Assembly: GCA_003254885.1 (NCBI GenBank)
Contig: QANT01009179.1
Location: 1-26,961 of the forward strand
Length of the DNA stretch: 26,961 nucleotides
Reading direction: 5' to 3'
Source: Purshia tridentata
Taxonomy: Eukaryota; Streptophyta; Magnoliopsida; Rosales; Rosaceae
The position numbers and the translations under genes were made by a program. Below, piece by piece: positions 1-10,705 of the stretch. How positions within the stretch are numbered: position 1 is the first letter of the stretch; every line of letters begins with the position of its first letter. The notes beneath the pieces are model-generated. The model had not been told where the DNA came from, made no database searches, and saw only the letters and a list, made by a program, of their open reading frames with translations.

Positions 1-64
1 TCACGAGGAAGAAACAAGACAACTAACAAAAAATATTTAGATCAAACAAGACAACTAACAAACA

Positions 65-133
65 ACCGTACTATAAATTATGGTTGGAAGATGAAGGGNA
101 CCGTACTATAAATTATGGTTGGAAGATGAAGGG
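65..133. repeat. 34-bp direct duplication flanking a single N (likely assembly join)
   Basis: The 34 bases at 65-98 are repeated exactly at 100-133, with one ambiguous base (N) at 99 between them. A perfect repeat on both sides of an N is what results when two contigs sharing an end are joined without merging the overlap. I infer an assembly artefact rather than biology. A second isolated N is at 8246, without such a repeat. Confidence 0.7.
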
Positions 134-1468
134 AAAAAAGGGAAAAATAATGCCTTCTCTATCATCAACCCCTGTTCCAAATGGGAAAATAGGACATTAA
201 TGCCAGTTCTACTGCTATCCCTGCAATTTGTTAACTAATGCCTTCTCTAACAAGAAAATATGATATGATATGTTTAGTAGCAATCATAAACAAAAATGGT
301 TCATTTATCCTTGCAATTTAACCCATTCTTTTAATAGCTTCTACTTCTGTTAGTTGGATTATTTCAACTAATAGAAAACAAAACTCTAATATACAAATAT
401 GGACCCATGACAATCCTAGAGTAAAAAAAGATAACAAACCAAGCAAAATCAGATTACTTGAGGACATATAGCTAATACATAAATAGACTAGCTCGGGCAC
501 TTCTCATAACAAATTTATTTTGAATACAAACAAAGGAGGTAATGAATCACTATTATAAAATGCTACTAATGCTAATAATGTAATAATAATTGATTACATA
601 CCTTTGAAGTCAGTCAAACACCAAGTTCTTCCAAACACCAAGTTTTAAGTGGCAGTTCATGCTTAAATCAATTGTCAATACTCTCAAGGAACAATTTGCT
701 GCTTTCCAAATTAAAACAAAACATAGGATTCAAAGAAGAAAATCTGCTTTTTTGTTTAATTTGACAAAGACACAAGCATTAGAAGCACATCATGGTCCAC
801 CACTTCCAAAGAAGAAAAAAATATGAAAATACATCATACTCAGAGCAGAATTTTAGCAGCAAGATGTCACAGTTCTTCAAATAGTTCCCAGCACTGGAGA
901 GCTCTAAAAAAACACAGAAAAACAAGCACAATCAACTAGCATAATCAAACTCCCTTGAAATTTACTGCACTTAAATACATAATATAATTTATAAGATCAA
1001 ATGCATTAACAAAAGCAAAAGAAAGAAGAAAAATCAGAAGATAAGAAACTACATACTGAATGGAATCAAACTATATACCCAATCGGAAGATAAGAAACTA
1101 TAAGATCAAACGCAGTAACAATGGAATTATATACCCAAAGCCAACAACAACCCTTCACAATTATGAATAAATTATAGCACTTGTGATTACCTGTACAGAG
1201 AGCACTTTAGCCTAAGCTCTCCCAGTTTTTGAATTTTTTTTCTTTAGCAGCCTATTTCTATAGTGCAAATCTTAAACGAAAGATGAGCTGAATAATCTTC
1301 AAGTTAAACAACTTGATTATTAACTCATAATAGCAAGATATAGGAAAATTTCAAAATTGCTAAAGAGAACCCTAAATATGAAGCACCCAAACCCTAAATT
1401 CATTAAAATAGAGACAGAGAAATGGAGACAAAGAGGAAGAGAAAGAGGAACCTTAACCCTAACCTTAC

Positions 1469-1471
<3 letters not shown>

Positions 1472-1500
<29 letters not shown>
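1472..1500. repeat. (GA)n microsatellite
   Basis: Perfect GA dinucleotide run followed by imperfect GGCGGCGACGGCGA-type repeats to about 1605. It lies where a minus-strand 5' leader would be if the element is transcribed to the left. Confidence 0.9.
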
Positions 1501-1506
<6 letters not shown>

Positions 1507-1984
1507 GGGCGACGGTGACGAAGAAATTGGGAGGCGGCGACGGCGACAGAAAGAGAGAGAGGCGGCGACGATGACTGAGAGAATTGGAGGCGGCGACGGC
1601 GATAGAGAGAGCTGGAGTTGAGGGTCAAGCTTGAGAGAGAAAAAGAAAGAGGCGTGCGTATGGTTTTGGTTTTGAGAAATAGAGAAAGCATACAGTGAGG
1701 TTCTAAGGGAGGCGTACGAATGTTGATGTGGGTAAGTGAAGTTTTAAAAATTTAGGGCGTTTAGTTTTCTAATTTTTTGTTATCAGTTCAGACTTTAGTT
1801 ACCACTTTTTAGGACTTAGTTGGTCAAATGACGTATTTTTAGATATCGGTTTAAAAATTTGGTGATATATTATTTAGTTCAGATATCAATTAAAAAATTA
1901 ATCGATATCTAAATTATTATAATATCATTTTTTTTAACAACTGATAATAAAAATGTGATGTTTATTAAGGTTTTTGTAGTAGTG

Positions 1985-2766
1985 TGAATTACTATAGAGT
2001 TGATAGTTATAAATTATACTAAAAAGAGAAAACAAAACTATAAATAAAATTATCTATAGAGCTCCTCTTACCAATATAGCTACACCAATAATGAGAAGTG
2101 AAGTGGGAATCAAAGACACGACCTACCCAAAAGCTTTAGAAATATAAAATTTTGGAAGGCCCTGGGGTATATTTCCTACTTAAACAACAGTCGATCAATA
2201 TTATTTATTAACTAACTATATATTAACCTAATTTTGCTATACAAAAGACATGCTTACATGAAAACAAGAATCATGCAAGAGGAAATAAATAGCAAGAAAA
2301 TTAAATAAGTAGAGGATGATATGTGGTTAATCAGTCATCGCGACTGAGGCATTTTATCAAACAATACACAAACAAAGTTCACAGTCTACATCAAGACATG
2401 CCTGCATTAGAAATTTCATAAAAAAAAACATATAGAGAGAGAGAGAGAGCAATCTGACCCCCAAATCATCATATATAGTAATTATTTCAAATTTTTTAAA
2501 AAAGTTCTAAAAAGAAAAACGTCACTCACTAGTTGATTCGTTCATTTACGGAGTTGCTTCACCAATGACAATGGTGTTGCTGGTCATTTGACCCAACCTC
2601 GACCACGATTTGAGCAGTGCCAATGAAGCCGCTTGTGGTAGAAAGAAGGAGATAACTGATTTTGGGTTTTGATGAGATTGAGAGCGAGATAGAGAGGTGC
2701 GATGGGAGCTTTTTTTGATCTTCCATTTAGATCTTATATAGATCTTTCTATGAGATCTAAGATTAT

Positions 2767-2802
<36 letters not shown>

Positions 2803-3196
2803 TTGAGGTGAGATGGAGCTAGAGAGACAGAGGAAGATAGTGAGAGGAATATGGCTAGGGCTTTTAGGAGAAGATAAAGAACAATGGTAGAGGAAAGAAA
2901 GAGGATCAGATAGAATTAGGAGATATAATGTGAAATAAAAATAGAGGAGAGAGAAAGCGTGTTTTTTAAGTGGGAGGAGAGAGATCATTTTGTTTTTTTT
3001 ACTTCACCAACACAACGGTTTTTAATTAAAACTATTGTGTTTAATAATTTAAAAAAAAACCAAAACCAAATATCATTGGATATTATACCATTATATAACA
3101 GTTTTCACAAAACTGTTATGTAGTAAATTAAGATAACGGACAAAACACGAACCATTGTCTATTGCCCAATGTCTATTAGCTTTTTTGTAGTAGTGG
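1985..3196 (-). mobile_element. Second CACTA-like right end, abutting the MULE fragment
   Basis: The segment ends at 3182-3196 with TTTTTTGTAGTAGTG, the same terminus as at 1971-1984 and in the same orientation. Just inside the end are repeated subterminal motifs (the reverse complement has AATAGACATTGGG and AATAGACAATGG) and a short inverted pair AACAGTTTTCACAAAACTGTT near 3098-3118. It shares the architecture of the preceding element: a GA-rich tract (about 2767-2803, minus-strand leader-like) followed by a few hundred AT-rich bases and the end. Immediately to the right the MULE transposase reading frame begins in mid-protein, so this element either inserted into the MULE or was joined to it by deletion. 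No supported coding sequence; the minus frame at 2734-2988 is low-complexity. The left terminus was not found. Confidence 0.45.
2767..2803. repeat. Interrupted (GA)n microsatellite
   Basis: GA dinucleotide run with one AAAG interruption. A shorter perfect GA run lies at about 2432-2449. Confidence 0.85.
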
Positions 3197-4138
3197 TAGC
3201 ACATTTTGGCCGTGTAATGGATTAACTGAAGGCTTTGGACAGTGAAGCCTAGAAGTGGCTTGTAGCCAAGCCACCTAGTCAGTGGTCCAAGAGTCATTTT
3301 CCCACTCAATCTAAATGTACCATGATAATGAACAACTTGTGTGAGGCATTCAATCAGAATATTTTAGGTGCAAGGGATAAACCAGTCATCACAATGCTTA
3401 AGATGATTAGGAAGCTACTAATGAGAAGAATAGTGCGGAGGAGGGAAAAGATGATGAAGTGGCCCCACAAAGTTTGTCCAAAAATCTGGAAAAAGATAGA
3501 AGCTAGGAAGACTGAGGCATGTGACTACATTGTGATGTGGTCAGAAGGCCCCAGATATCAGGTTAATGGAACCTCAGTGCAGTACATTGTTGATATTGGA
3601 TCATATGAGTGTGCCTGTAGGAAGTGGAGTTTGACTGGGCTTCCATGCAAGCATGCAGTGGCAACCATTATTTACAAAGGTGGGACGTCATTCATAATTT
3701 GGTTAGTAAGTGCTATCTAGTGGAAACCTACAAGAAGTCCTATGGTTGTGTAATTGAGCCAATAAATGGCCAACCAATATGGGAGAGAACTGGTCATATA
3801 CCATTGCTGCCACCTGCAAATTCTAGGCAACCAAGAAGGCCTAAAAAAGCTAAGAAGTTACAACTTGGGAGAAGGCAAGAAAAAATATGGCTTGTACTAG
3901 ATTTAGAAAGAATGGGGTGATTCTGCATTATAGTAACTGCAAGAAGGAGGGTCACAATGCCAGGACATGCCATAGGCATCTCCCACCAAACCCAAAGCCA
4001 AGAGAAGAAGACCAGCAAAGAATACAAAACGTGGGACACAAGAGCAAGTGGAAATTGAGACAAGTTCATCAACAACATAACCAGCCTCCCAAGCAGATAG
4101 TCAGGTATGTATTTATGTTTGGTTATCAATTTCCTTGA
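3197..4138 (+). pseudogene. Mutator-like (MULE/MURA-type) transposase, C-terminal half, broken
   Basis: A transposase remnant that begins mid-protein at the CACTA end at 3196, so the catalytic DDE core is absent. Reading + through three frames gives the usual MULE order: a WSKSHF...NNLCEAFN...ARDKPVITML block (about 3283-3400), a SWIM zinc finger with Cys-x-Cys-x11-Cys-x-His (about 3610-3657), a basic linker, then a CCHC zinc knuckle (about 3940-3970). Damage visible: in-frame TAA at 3223-3225 and TAG at 3250-3252 (positions that are usually Glu and Tyr in this family), a one-base loss near 3681-3690, another in the A-run near 3881-3887, and the first Cys of the knuckle replaced by Tyr (HYSNCKKEGHNARTC). 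Non-functional as it stands. Family identity is firm from the SWIM and knuckle signatures. Confidence 0.9.
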
Positions 4139-4923
4139 TTATGGACATTTTAGTTTTCCAATTTCCTTGCAATATGTGTACTTGAGTGGTGAAATGAATT
4201 TCTAAATGGAGGCAAGGCAGTCCCCCCCACCATCAACATCACCCCAGGCAAAAGGAATCTAAAGGAAGGATCATGGCAAAAAGATTAAGACAAACATGAC
4301 TTCAGGGCAGGAGGGTTAAGTACTGGCGTGAATTGGTGCAGTACATTGGTTTTTGAACTTAGGTTATTTTAAAATGGTAATTTTTCAGATGTGAATTGGT
4401 TTTTGAACTTTGGGTTTTATAAGTTATTTAGGGATATGTATACTGGTGTTAGAACTTTGGTTATTTTGGCTGCACATTATTATTATTTGTTGGAAATTGA
4501 TGGATATGGGATTTGTTGTAAGTTGTAAGTTGAAATTGAAATATTATGGGTGCATCATTGCATTTTGTAAAGGCTTTTTTGTATTGTAATCAGGTATTAG
4601 GGCGATTATACCCTTTTGTAAGGAATTGTGGCCATGTGGCTGCCATTGGTTTATATAAGCATCATATTAGCCAATTTTGTAGTTTAAGGTGATCCAAATT
4701 ATAGAGCATTTTCAGGCAAATTAATATGGACATTCAACCCGCATTTCCCATTCAACCTGATTGTGCATTGCAACAATACACACAATATGTGAATGCCAAA
4801 ATATCCAATGTATATTAAAATATTAATACAAAAACATCTAATGAAAAAATACCCAATGTTAGAATTACATTTTTCAAGAAAAAAACATCTCAAGGGACCA
4901 CTGCTTCATCCTTAATTCCCAAA
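4139..4923. other. Non-coding interior between the MULE transposase and the GRF gene
   Basis: AT-rich sequence with no supported gene. It sits between the 3' ends of two converging TE-type genes and probably represents their 3' untranslated regions. No clear terminal repeat is visible here. Confidence 0.5.
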
Positions 4924-5459
4924 TTATAGTTCCAGCTTGGGCTTTTGATTCCCTTCACACTCGGGCATTCCAACTCCTCCAACGACCAGAAATATAACTG
5001 TGAAAAAGAATATCCACAACACAACGAGCATTCTCTTCAGCTTTTTTGTTTTGTCAACCTCAGCCTCTAACTTTCGGGTATTTTTTAGCAATGCAGGAAT
5101 CACCCTCTGTAAGCGATCGCATATGGGAGGGTCAAACCAATTGTTGAACGCACAACCTCCGAACCTCTACCATACAAAGCAAAGAACCCATTTGTAAATA
5201 ACCTACACCTAACAACCCATAAAATCAGAATGCATGTCTGCAATTGAAAACAAAACTCATAACTTGTTTAACCCATAACCCAAAACCCATAACCTAATTA
5301 ATCAAAAACCCAAATCATTCATATGTATGCAACTCGATCACACTTACCCCCTGTTTGTCACACCTAAAGTACCTCCTTCCACATGTTGGTGTCAGTTCAC
5401 GAAGTCATCAGCCTACATCTTCTTCCAAATTTTCGACAACTAGGCAGCTCCCTGTCCAT
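4924..5459 (-). pseudogene. GRF-type zinc-finger / C-terminal membrane-anchor protein, two exons, broken
   Basis: Read on the minus strand, a Ser-rich stretch precedes the ATG at 5459. Then comes a GRF-type zinc-finger pattern (GRRYFRC...GGCAFNNWFDPP), a charged stretch with coiled-coil character (LLKNTRKLEAEVDKTKKLK), a hydrophobic anchor of about 20 residues, and a short tail ending at TAA 4926-4924. The coding sequence is split by an intron 5347-5167 (GTAAGT donor, TATGGTAG acceptor), joining in phase 0. Exon 1 is damaged: an in-frame TGA at 5399-5397 where GRF proteins have Trp, a frameshift shortly after it, and Phe where the second zinc-ligand Cys is expected. This resembles the small plant GRF proteins of the At4g04775 type. 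Such genes are common inside or beside MULEs, and this one converges with the transposase at 3197-4138. Confidence 0.7.
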
Positions 5460-6261
5460 CTTCGCAGAGCTAGAGGATGAAGATGAGGCTTGATGGTTGA
5501 TGATTAGACTCCTTAGAGAAAAATGGAATAGGTTTAACTTTTAAATTGAAGGGAAAAGAGAAGGGACGTGGGCGATTAGCTCGAGATAGGCTGGTGTTAG
5601 GGCTAGGTCGCCATGTGGCAAAAAAGGCAGGAAGAAGTAGTGAGTTGGCATCAACTTGGCATGGTAGTATTTTCCACATCAATTAAAAAGCCACATCAAT
5701 GGTGCCAGGGTGTCATTTAACGCCAAACCCAATAAAATCACAAAAGGCACAGGGTTTTAAAAAACTTGGTAGACATGCTTAAAAAATTTTTAACTTTGAG
5801 GACCAGCCCAAATGAAAGTAACCCTATAGTTTGTAGGGGTAATCTCTATTTGAGCCTATTTTTAATAATTTTTGTTTGATGGGTTTGGTGGAATTCTTAT
5901 GCGATGGGGTATGGGTTGAAAGGATGTGCGACCGAGGGTCTGGCACTACACACCGACCTTTAATTTGAGATTGATTTTGCACCACCCTCGTTTCTACTTG
6001 CTTTAACAAAACCAAGGTTTCATTCATGTCCCTTGTTTCCTGCACTTTTGAGTATACCCAACAGTCTTTGAAAGGATGTATCCAACTCATGAAGTTGCTC
6101 GGTGTATTAACACATTTTGCAGCAGCAATAACTCCACAGACCCACCTTGGAACACTTGCCAACCAACTATACACCCTTATCCATTTGCATTCCGAAATTT
6201 TCTAGTTCTTCCGTTGGATGATCCATACCTTGTTAAGTTATGTCATTTCCTTAACCAGTGG
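5460..6261. other. MULE right flank / terminal region and unassigned sequence
   Basis: From 5460 to about 5850 the sequence looks like the 5' flank and terminal region of the GRF-gene side of the MULE, ending near CCCTATAGTTTGTAGGGGTAA. The left terminus is missing, so a terminal inverted repeat cannot be confirmed. From 5850 to 6261 lies an unassigned stretch. It has a 116-codon open minus frame (5824-6174) that I do not recognise and that has no start context, homologous motif or splice support. I leave it uncalled. Confidence 0.4.
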
Positions 6262-7076
6262 TGTAACGACCCGTATCTTTCAAGTACATTTCATTATAAT
6301 AGGGCCCAACGTTGACTTTTGGTTCCAGCAAGGTTTTAGTTTTGACTTTGGGTCCGTTAGGAAGGTCTTGAGCTCACGAGTTCATTGACATGCGGCATGG
6401 GTTATTTAGAGCTCCGGTTAGAAAGTTAGGGACGTGGTAAGGGACTCAAAAGTTGACTTTTTGAATTGCTTGAAGTTTAGAGTTGACTTGGACATGGCTA
6501 CGTAGAGCTCGACACCACGAATTCGTAGACACGTAGCATGCGTCGTTTGGAGCTACGGTTTGAGAAATACGGAGGTTCAAAGTGAGGGGCAAACTTGTAA
6601 TTATGATGAAATGGGTTTAAATTTCCAGAAAATTCTGGAAATTTCCCCCCCCTCTTTTTTTTTTTCTCTCCCCCCTCTCTCCACGGGAAGACAGCAGCAG
6701 CCTCAGCCCGTTCTCCTCTTCCTCTCTCCCCTGCGCGACGCCAACCTTTTCCGGCCACTTGGATCACCGGCGACGCCCCCTAGCCGCCGGCCAGCAACCC
6801 AGCCCCCTTCCCCGTCGCCCCCAGCTCTTTCCTCTCACTCTCCCGATCTCTCCTTCTCACCTGTGCGACTGGAGCTTCCAACTCCAGCCCTCTCCGGCGA
6901 CATCAAGCGACGAGCCGGCCTAGAACCACCTCCCCAGCTGCCGACCATCTCTCCCCAAGCTTCCCCACGCCGGCCAGCCCCGTTCCAGCAAGGAATCAGC
7001 TCGGAAAATCCCCAAAAGCCGCCGGTCCTCTCCTCAAATTCCGGCCAAATTCCGGCGCCAATTTCCTCGATTTCAG

Positions 7077-7864
7077 GTGGGTTTCTTCCCCTTTTCATGG
7101 TCTTTCGTTCCCCTATGGTTTGGTAATTTAACTTGGAGAAATTGTGAGAGATTGACTTGGGAGATTATAGGCTAATTTTGGGTTCTCTTAGAAAACTAAG
7201 ATTGGGTGGTGTTTTGAGTTAGTTTTGGACATTAATCACTCTTAGGAACTTCTAATTGAGGATTAGCACAAGGAATTTTGAGGAATTTGAAGAAATTGGA
7301 AAGTTGGGGAAAATGGGGTTTATGCCCATTTCGGGTTTGGCTTAGATTTCCAAAAATTTATTCAAATTGTGTAATGTTGTGGGCGATCTCCGTCATTAGG
7401 AACATATAAGCGAAGTTTGGAACGAGAAATTTGAGGAATTATGAAGGAAATTAAAAGTTGGGTAGTTGATGCTTAGGTCCATTTTGGGATTTCTAGAAAT
7501 CCAAGGTGTTTATGGTGATTTAATTGGAATTGGGCATGATTTTCACCTTTAGGAACGATCTATTGAGGTTTAGAATAATTGGTTTGAAGGAAATCGGAGA
7601 AATGGTGACTTTGGGGCGAAATTAGACACTTTTTGGTTGCCGAAACGTCATCCAGACGATCCTCGGTCAAGTTGGTAGAAGGGAGGTTAATTGAGGAAAT
7701 TACGGGATTAAAAATAAGCTAGTGGCATGGGTGTTGAGTCGAGAAGGAAATTAAGTTGGATTATAATTAAATTTAGAATTTTGGAGCGTAAGGCCTAGAA
7801 TGTGCATGTGTTTTTACGATCGTAATTTGAATGGTATTCTAACGTATTGTCGTTCTCGTGTTAG
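7077..7864 (+). other. Candidate intron inside LTR copy 1, absent from copy 3
   Basis: The segment starts GTGGGT after ...GATTTCAG and ends GTTCTCGTGTTAG before GCGACG. A CTAAC branch-point-like site is at 7839-7843, its A 22 nt before the terminal AG. The homologous copy at 15719-17828 reads ...GATTTTAG|GCGATA at 16500/16501, so exactly this GT...AG piece is missing while the flanks align. The same 3' splice-like end (TTCTAACG...TCTCGTGTTAG) is retained in copy 2 (about 15639-15664). Splicing is inferred; no RNA evidence is available here. Confidence 0.6.
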
Positions 7865-8402
7865 GCGACGTTCCCGAGTCCAAGGACGACCCATTTGGAG
7901 ACCAAGGCTAGGCTATCTCTGTGAGTGGACTTCGTTCCTTAAACTTGATTTATGAATTCTTTATGAATTTCATGATTTCGTTCGTATTTATATTTAATTG
8001 AGTTTAATTAATTGAGAATATTAATTGATTCTTGAGCATGGTTTGAGAATTAATACTTGGAAATAAATTTGAGGTGCTTGATAACTATTTTTCATGACAA
8101 TTTATTCTAGCTGTTAGATTTTGGGAATATTTTGGTTTCTCAAGTAAACGTATTTGGTTTATTTGTATATTGAAATATTAAAGGTGGTTTTCGAAAAAGG
8201 ATTTTATAGTTGTTGGTTGATGGTTCCCCAGTTTGAAAAGGTTATNTGTTTTTATGGGCGAAAAGAGCTTTATGGGAAAAAGATTTTCAAACCACCCTTC
8301 GCAGTACCCTTCAGATGATTAGCTTTAATAGGTCTTTGGGACCCATCACGGCACACACATAGGCTTTGGGCCGTGTGTCGGGATGCTTTGCCCTTTGGGG
8401 GC

Positions 8403-8594
8403 GGCCCTGCGTGCACGTACGGCAGGATATTGGCCCTGCATGTGTATGACAGACCCTGGCTCTGCACATGTACGGCAGGATATGGGCCCTGCATGCGTAC
8501 GGCAGGTTGTAGGCCCTGCGCATGTACGGCAGGAAATATTGGCCCTGCATGCGTACGGCAGGTCGTAGGCCCTGCGCATGTACGGCAGGTTCGG
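8403..8594. repeat. Seven-unit 27-29 bp tandem repeat with hairpin arms (LTR copy 1)
   Basis: Units begin GGCCCTGC at 8403, 8432, 8458 (GGCTCTGC), 8485, 8512, 8541 and 8568, each followed by a variant of ATGCGTACGGCAGG. Every good unit contains CCTGC and GCAGG about 9 bases apart, a 5-bp inverted pair. Units 4-5 and 6-7 look like a duplicated dimer. Unit 2 is degenerate. The short frames on both strands are by-products of the repeat. Confidence 0.85.
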
Positions 8595-9244
8595 TGGGTG
8601 ACTGTTGGGTGCGAAATTCTATTGTGATATCAGTTCTAAAGTGATATTTAGTAACTTAACTAGTTTTATTGATTTTCCAGAAAATCTCAAAATGAATTTT
8701 AAAGTATGGATTTACTCATAGAGTTTTCAATGGATTTTATGAAAGTGATTTTAAAACTGGGGGATTTCAAAGAAAGGTTACGAAATTCTAAGAAACTTGA
8801 AAGTAAAGGTTTATTAATATTTATTTGGATTTATGTCCACTCACTGAGTTAACTCATTAGCTTTACCCTTGTTGTGATCTTAATTTTCCCCCAAGTTGTA
8901 GCGGTGGAACGGTCGAGCCAAAGACGTCGAGGCACCATTATAGAGTTGTGAACCAGTAGGAATTCATTCTCTTTGTATTCTATTTTCTATAGTAAAAGTT
9001 GTAGCACCACTCGGTAACTTAGTGGAAACTTAAGTAAATGGTTTTGAAATTGGGTCGGAGACCCCTTTTGGTTGTGGTAGGGGAGCTGTGGAACTTAGAA
9101 GTGCATTTGCAGGTCTCGTGGAGAAAAAGGGTTCGTCCAATTTCAGGGGAGGTTCTGCCGAAATTTCGGTAGGATTTTCCTTGATATTGGATGCCCGCAG
9201 GATCACTCCGGGTTCCAGGGTGGAATTCGGGGAGGGTCCTGTCA

Positions 9245-9428
9245 ATCATCGCCGTTGCCATTGCCATCATTATCACTTGCTTCTCCTCTTCCTCATTCAC
9301 CACCACCTTTTCCTGCTCAGTCATCCCCACCTTCTTCTACTCATAACAATTTTTCAAGGTCATCCGGTAATACTCCACCTCTAAAATAGTTCATACACAT
9401 TTTCATCAATCAAATAAATGAAATCAAG
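9245..9428. other. Sequence between LTR copy 1 and the solo LTR
   Basis: Short unique stretch. Its right end continues, across the solo LTR insertion, at 11597. The minus strand has a Glu-rich frame that runs into the LTR, with no recognisable domain. TCAAG at 9424-9428 is the left target-site duplication of the next element. Confidence 0.4.
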
Positions 9429-10705
9429 TGTAAGACCCCGTACCTTTCCAAAGTTGTTTTGAAAAGCTTTTTAAGAATTTTGGGTTTTTTTTTTTTGAGA
9501 AGTAAAACGTTTTGGGCGTTTTTCTAATTTTAAGTTTGATTTTTAAACTTGGGGCCAAAGTTGACTTTTTGTTCGGGCAAAGTTTTGGTTTTGACTTTGG
9601 GTTAGTTGGAAAGGTCTCGTTCTCACGAGTTCGTAGATACGAAGCACGCGTCAAACGGAGCTATGGTTTGGAAGTTACAGACGTGTGAAGGGAGGGGCAA
9701 ACTTGTAATTTTGAAAAGTTTTTTTTAAAAAGGGGCAAAACGTCAATTTCTCTCAGTTTCTCTCTCCTCTCTCCCGAAGCCTTTCTCTCTCGCGACTTTT
9801 CCCTCTAGTCGCGCCTTTAATCGGTGAGTGAGGGTGCGTCCGGTGGCGGCTGAGGCCGGGCTTCGGCTTGCCGTGGTCGCGCCTCCCTCCTCCTCCTTCC
9901 CTTGGCTGCCGTTTAGTCCAGAACAGCCCAGAACGAGAACCTCAGTTTGCGTACAATGGGAGATTGGTGGCGATCTCGGCTTTTCCGGCGACGACGAGGC
10001 CAAGCTCCAGCCCAGATCTCTTCCTCTCTTCAAGCCCGTCACAGTGGTGCCTCTGATCGTCCATCGAAGCTCTGCAGGCGGCAGATCGAAGGTGGGTGTG
10101 CCGACAGCTATTCCGACGAATTTCTTCCTCTTCCAGCCACTTTTGGTCATCAACCCAAGTTTGAGTTTTGGTCCACTCAACCTCCTCTACGTGACTGTGT
10201 AGTCCGTTTTTGCTAAACGTGAGTTTCAGTTTTCGTGCAGTTGACCACCGTGAGTCTCGCCACGTGTGGTGGTCCCAGTGACCTGTCTTTTTGGTTTTTG
10301 GCCTCAGGTCAGTCACCCAAACCCGTGGGTGAGTTTCCTTGACTTTGTGGTTGTTTTTCGAGGCCGGGCAACCACCGTGTGTGGTGGTTCCCGCTAGTTT
10401 CAATTGTTTAACAGACTGTTTGTGAACCCTGTTGTGGTTGTTGAACTGTCTGGTCTTAACAGGTACCTTGGCACGGGAATTTGTATTTTCAATGCTGTCG
10501 TGCTGCCGGATTTTAGAATTCGAGCAAAGGAGCCACGAAGGGCAGTTCGGTCATCTTGCGTGGTCACCGTGAGTGAAATTAAGTCCAGTTTTGTCAGTGA
10601 TTTTACGTTCAGTTAATTTCAGTTCAGTTACTCGTGTGCTTGTGTGCTTGTTTGCTATTTGCTAGTTAAGGGGGTACGGAATTAGGATTGGAGATTCCGA
10701 GGATT

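Larger units (their letters stand above)
1..1984 (-). mobile_element. CACTA-like element, right-hand end only
   Basis: The segment ends at 1971-1984 with TTTTTGTAGTAGTG, the reverse complement of the CACTACTACAAAAA terminus seen in many plant CACTA elements and their derivatives. The 200 bp before it are AT-rich with short inverted motifs (GATATCGG, GATATCAA, CGATATC), as expected of a subterminal repeat zone. Read on the minus strand there follow a CT-rich leader-like tract (about 1690-1440) and two good splice-donor strings, CTGTACAG|GTAATC near 1191 and CTTCAAAG|GTATGT near 602. This suggests a transcribed but non-coding or degraded minus-strand unit. I find no long convincing coding sequence; the 123-codon minus frame at 1320-1691 is low-complexity Ser/Leu/Arg from the GA repeats. 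The left terminus is not in the window, so the extent is uncertain. Confidence 0.45.
6262..9244 (+). mobile_element. Long LTR-like repeat, family TGTAACGACCCG...GGTCCTGTCA, copy 1 (intron-containing)
   Basis: Begins TGTAACGACCCGTATC and ends GGAGGGTCCTGTCA, the 5'-TG...CA-3' form of an LTR. The same start and end recur at 15719 and 17828, which fixes the boundaries. At 2983 bp it is in the size range of the very long LTRs of some plant Ty3/Gypsy lineages; no gag, pol or primer-binding site flanks it, so it would be a solo LTR. No target duplication is seen (AGTGG before, ATCAT after). Internally it has a GC- and CT-rich leader-like block (6645-7076), a GT...AG segment (7077-7864), a conserved block around 7865-7925, a tandem hairpin repeat (8403-8594) and a conserved 3' block (8890-9244). 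A 188-codon Pro-rich frame (6560-7126) is not kept in frame in the other copy and is not called a gene. Confidence 0.75.

Noticed and set aside
1320..1691. 123-codon Ser/Leu/Arg-rich minus frame
   Set aside because: Product of (GA)n and GGCGGCGAC repeats; low complexity and no recognisable domain.
5824..6174. 116-codon minus frame near the MULE right end
   Set aside because: No recognised domain, no supporting promoter or splice signals, and it begins close to the LTR boundary. Insufficient to call.
6560..7126. 188-codon Pro/Ser-rich frame in LTR copy 1
   Set aside because: The homologous region of copy 3 is open in a different way and the encoded sequences do not align in frame. Composition follows the CT-rich leader. 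Treated as non-coding LTR sequence.
8403..8594. CRISPR-like array
   Set aside because: Units are contiguous variants without distinct spacers, in plant transposon DNA. It is a minisatellite.
8270..8627. Cys-rich frames on both strands
   Set aside because: Generated by the 27-29 bp tandem repeat; both strands are open because of the repeat, not because of coding.
9828..10403. Overlapping long frames on both strands in the solo LTR
   Set aside because: Mutually overlapping open frames in a GC-rich stretch, no domain, inside a solo LTR with defined ends.
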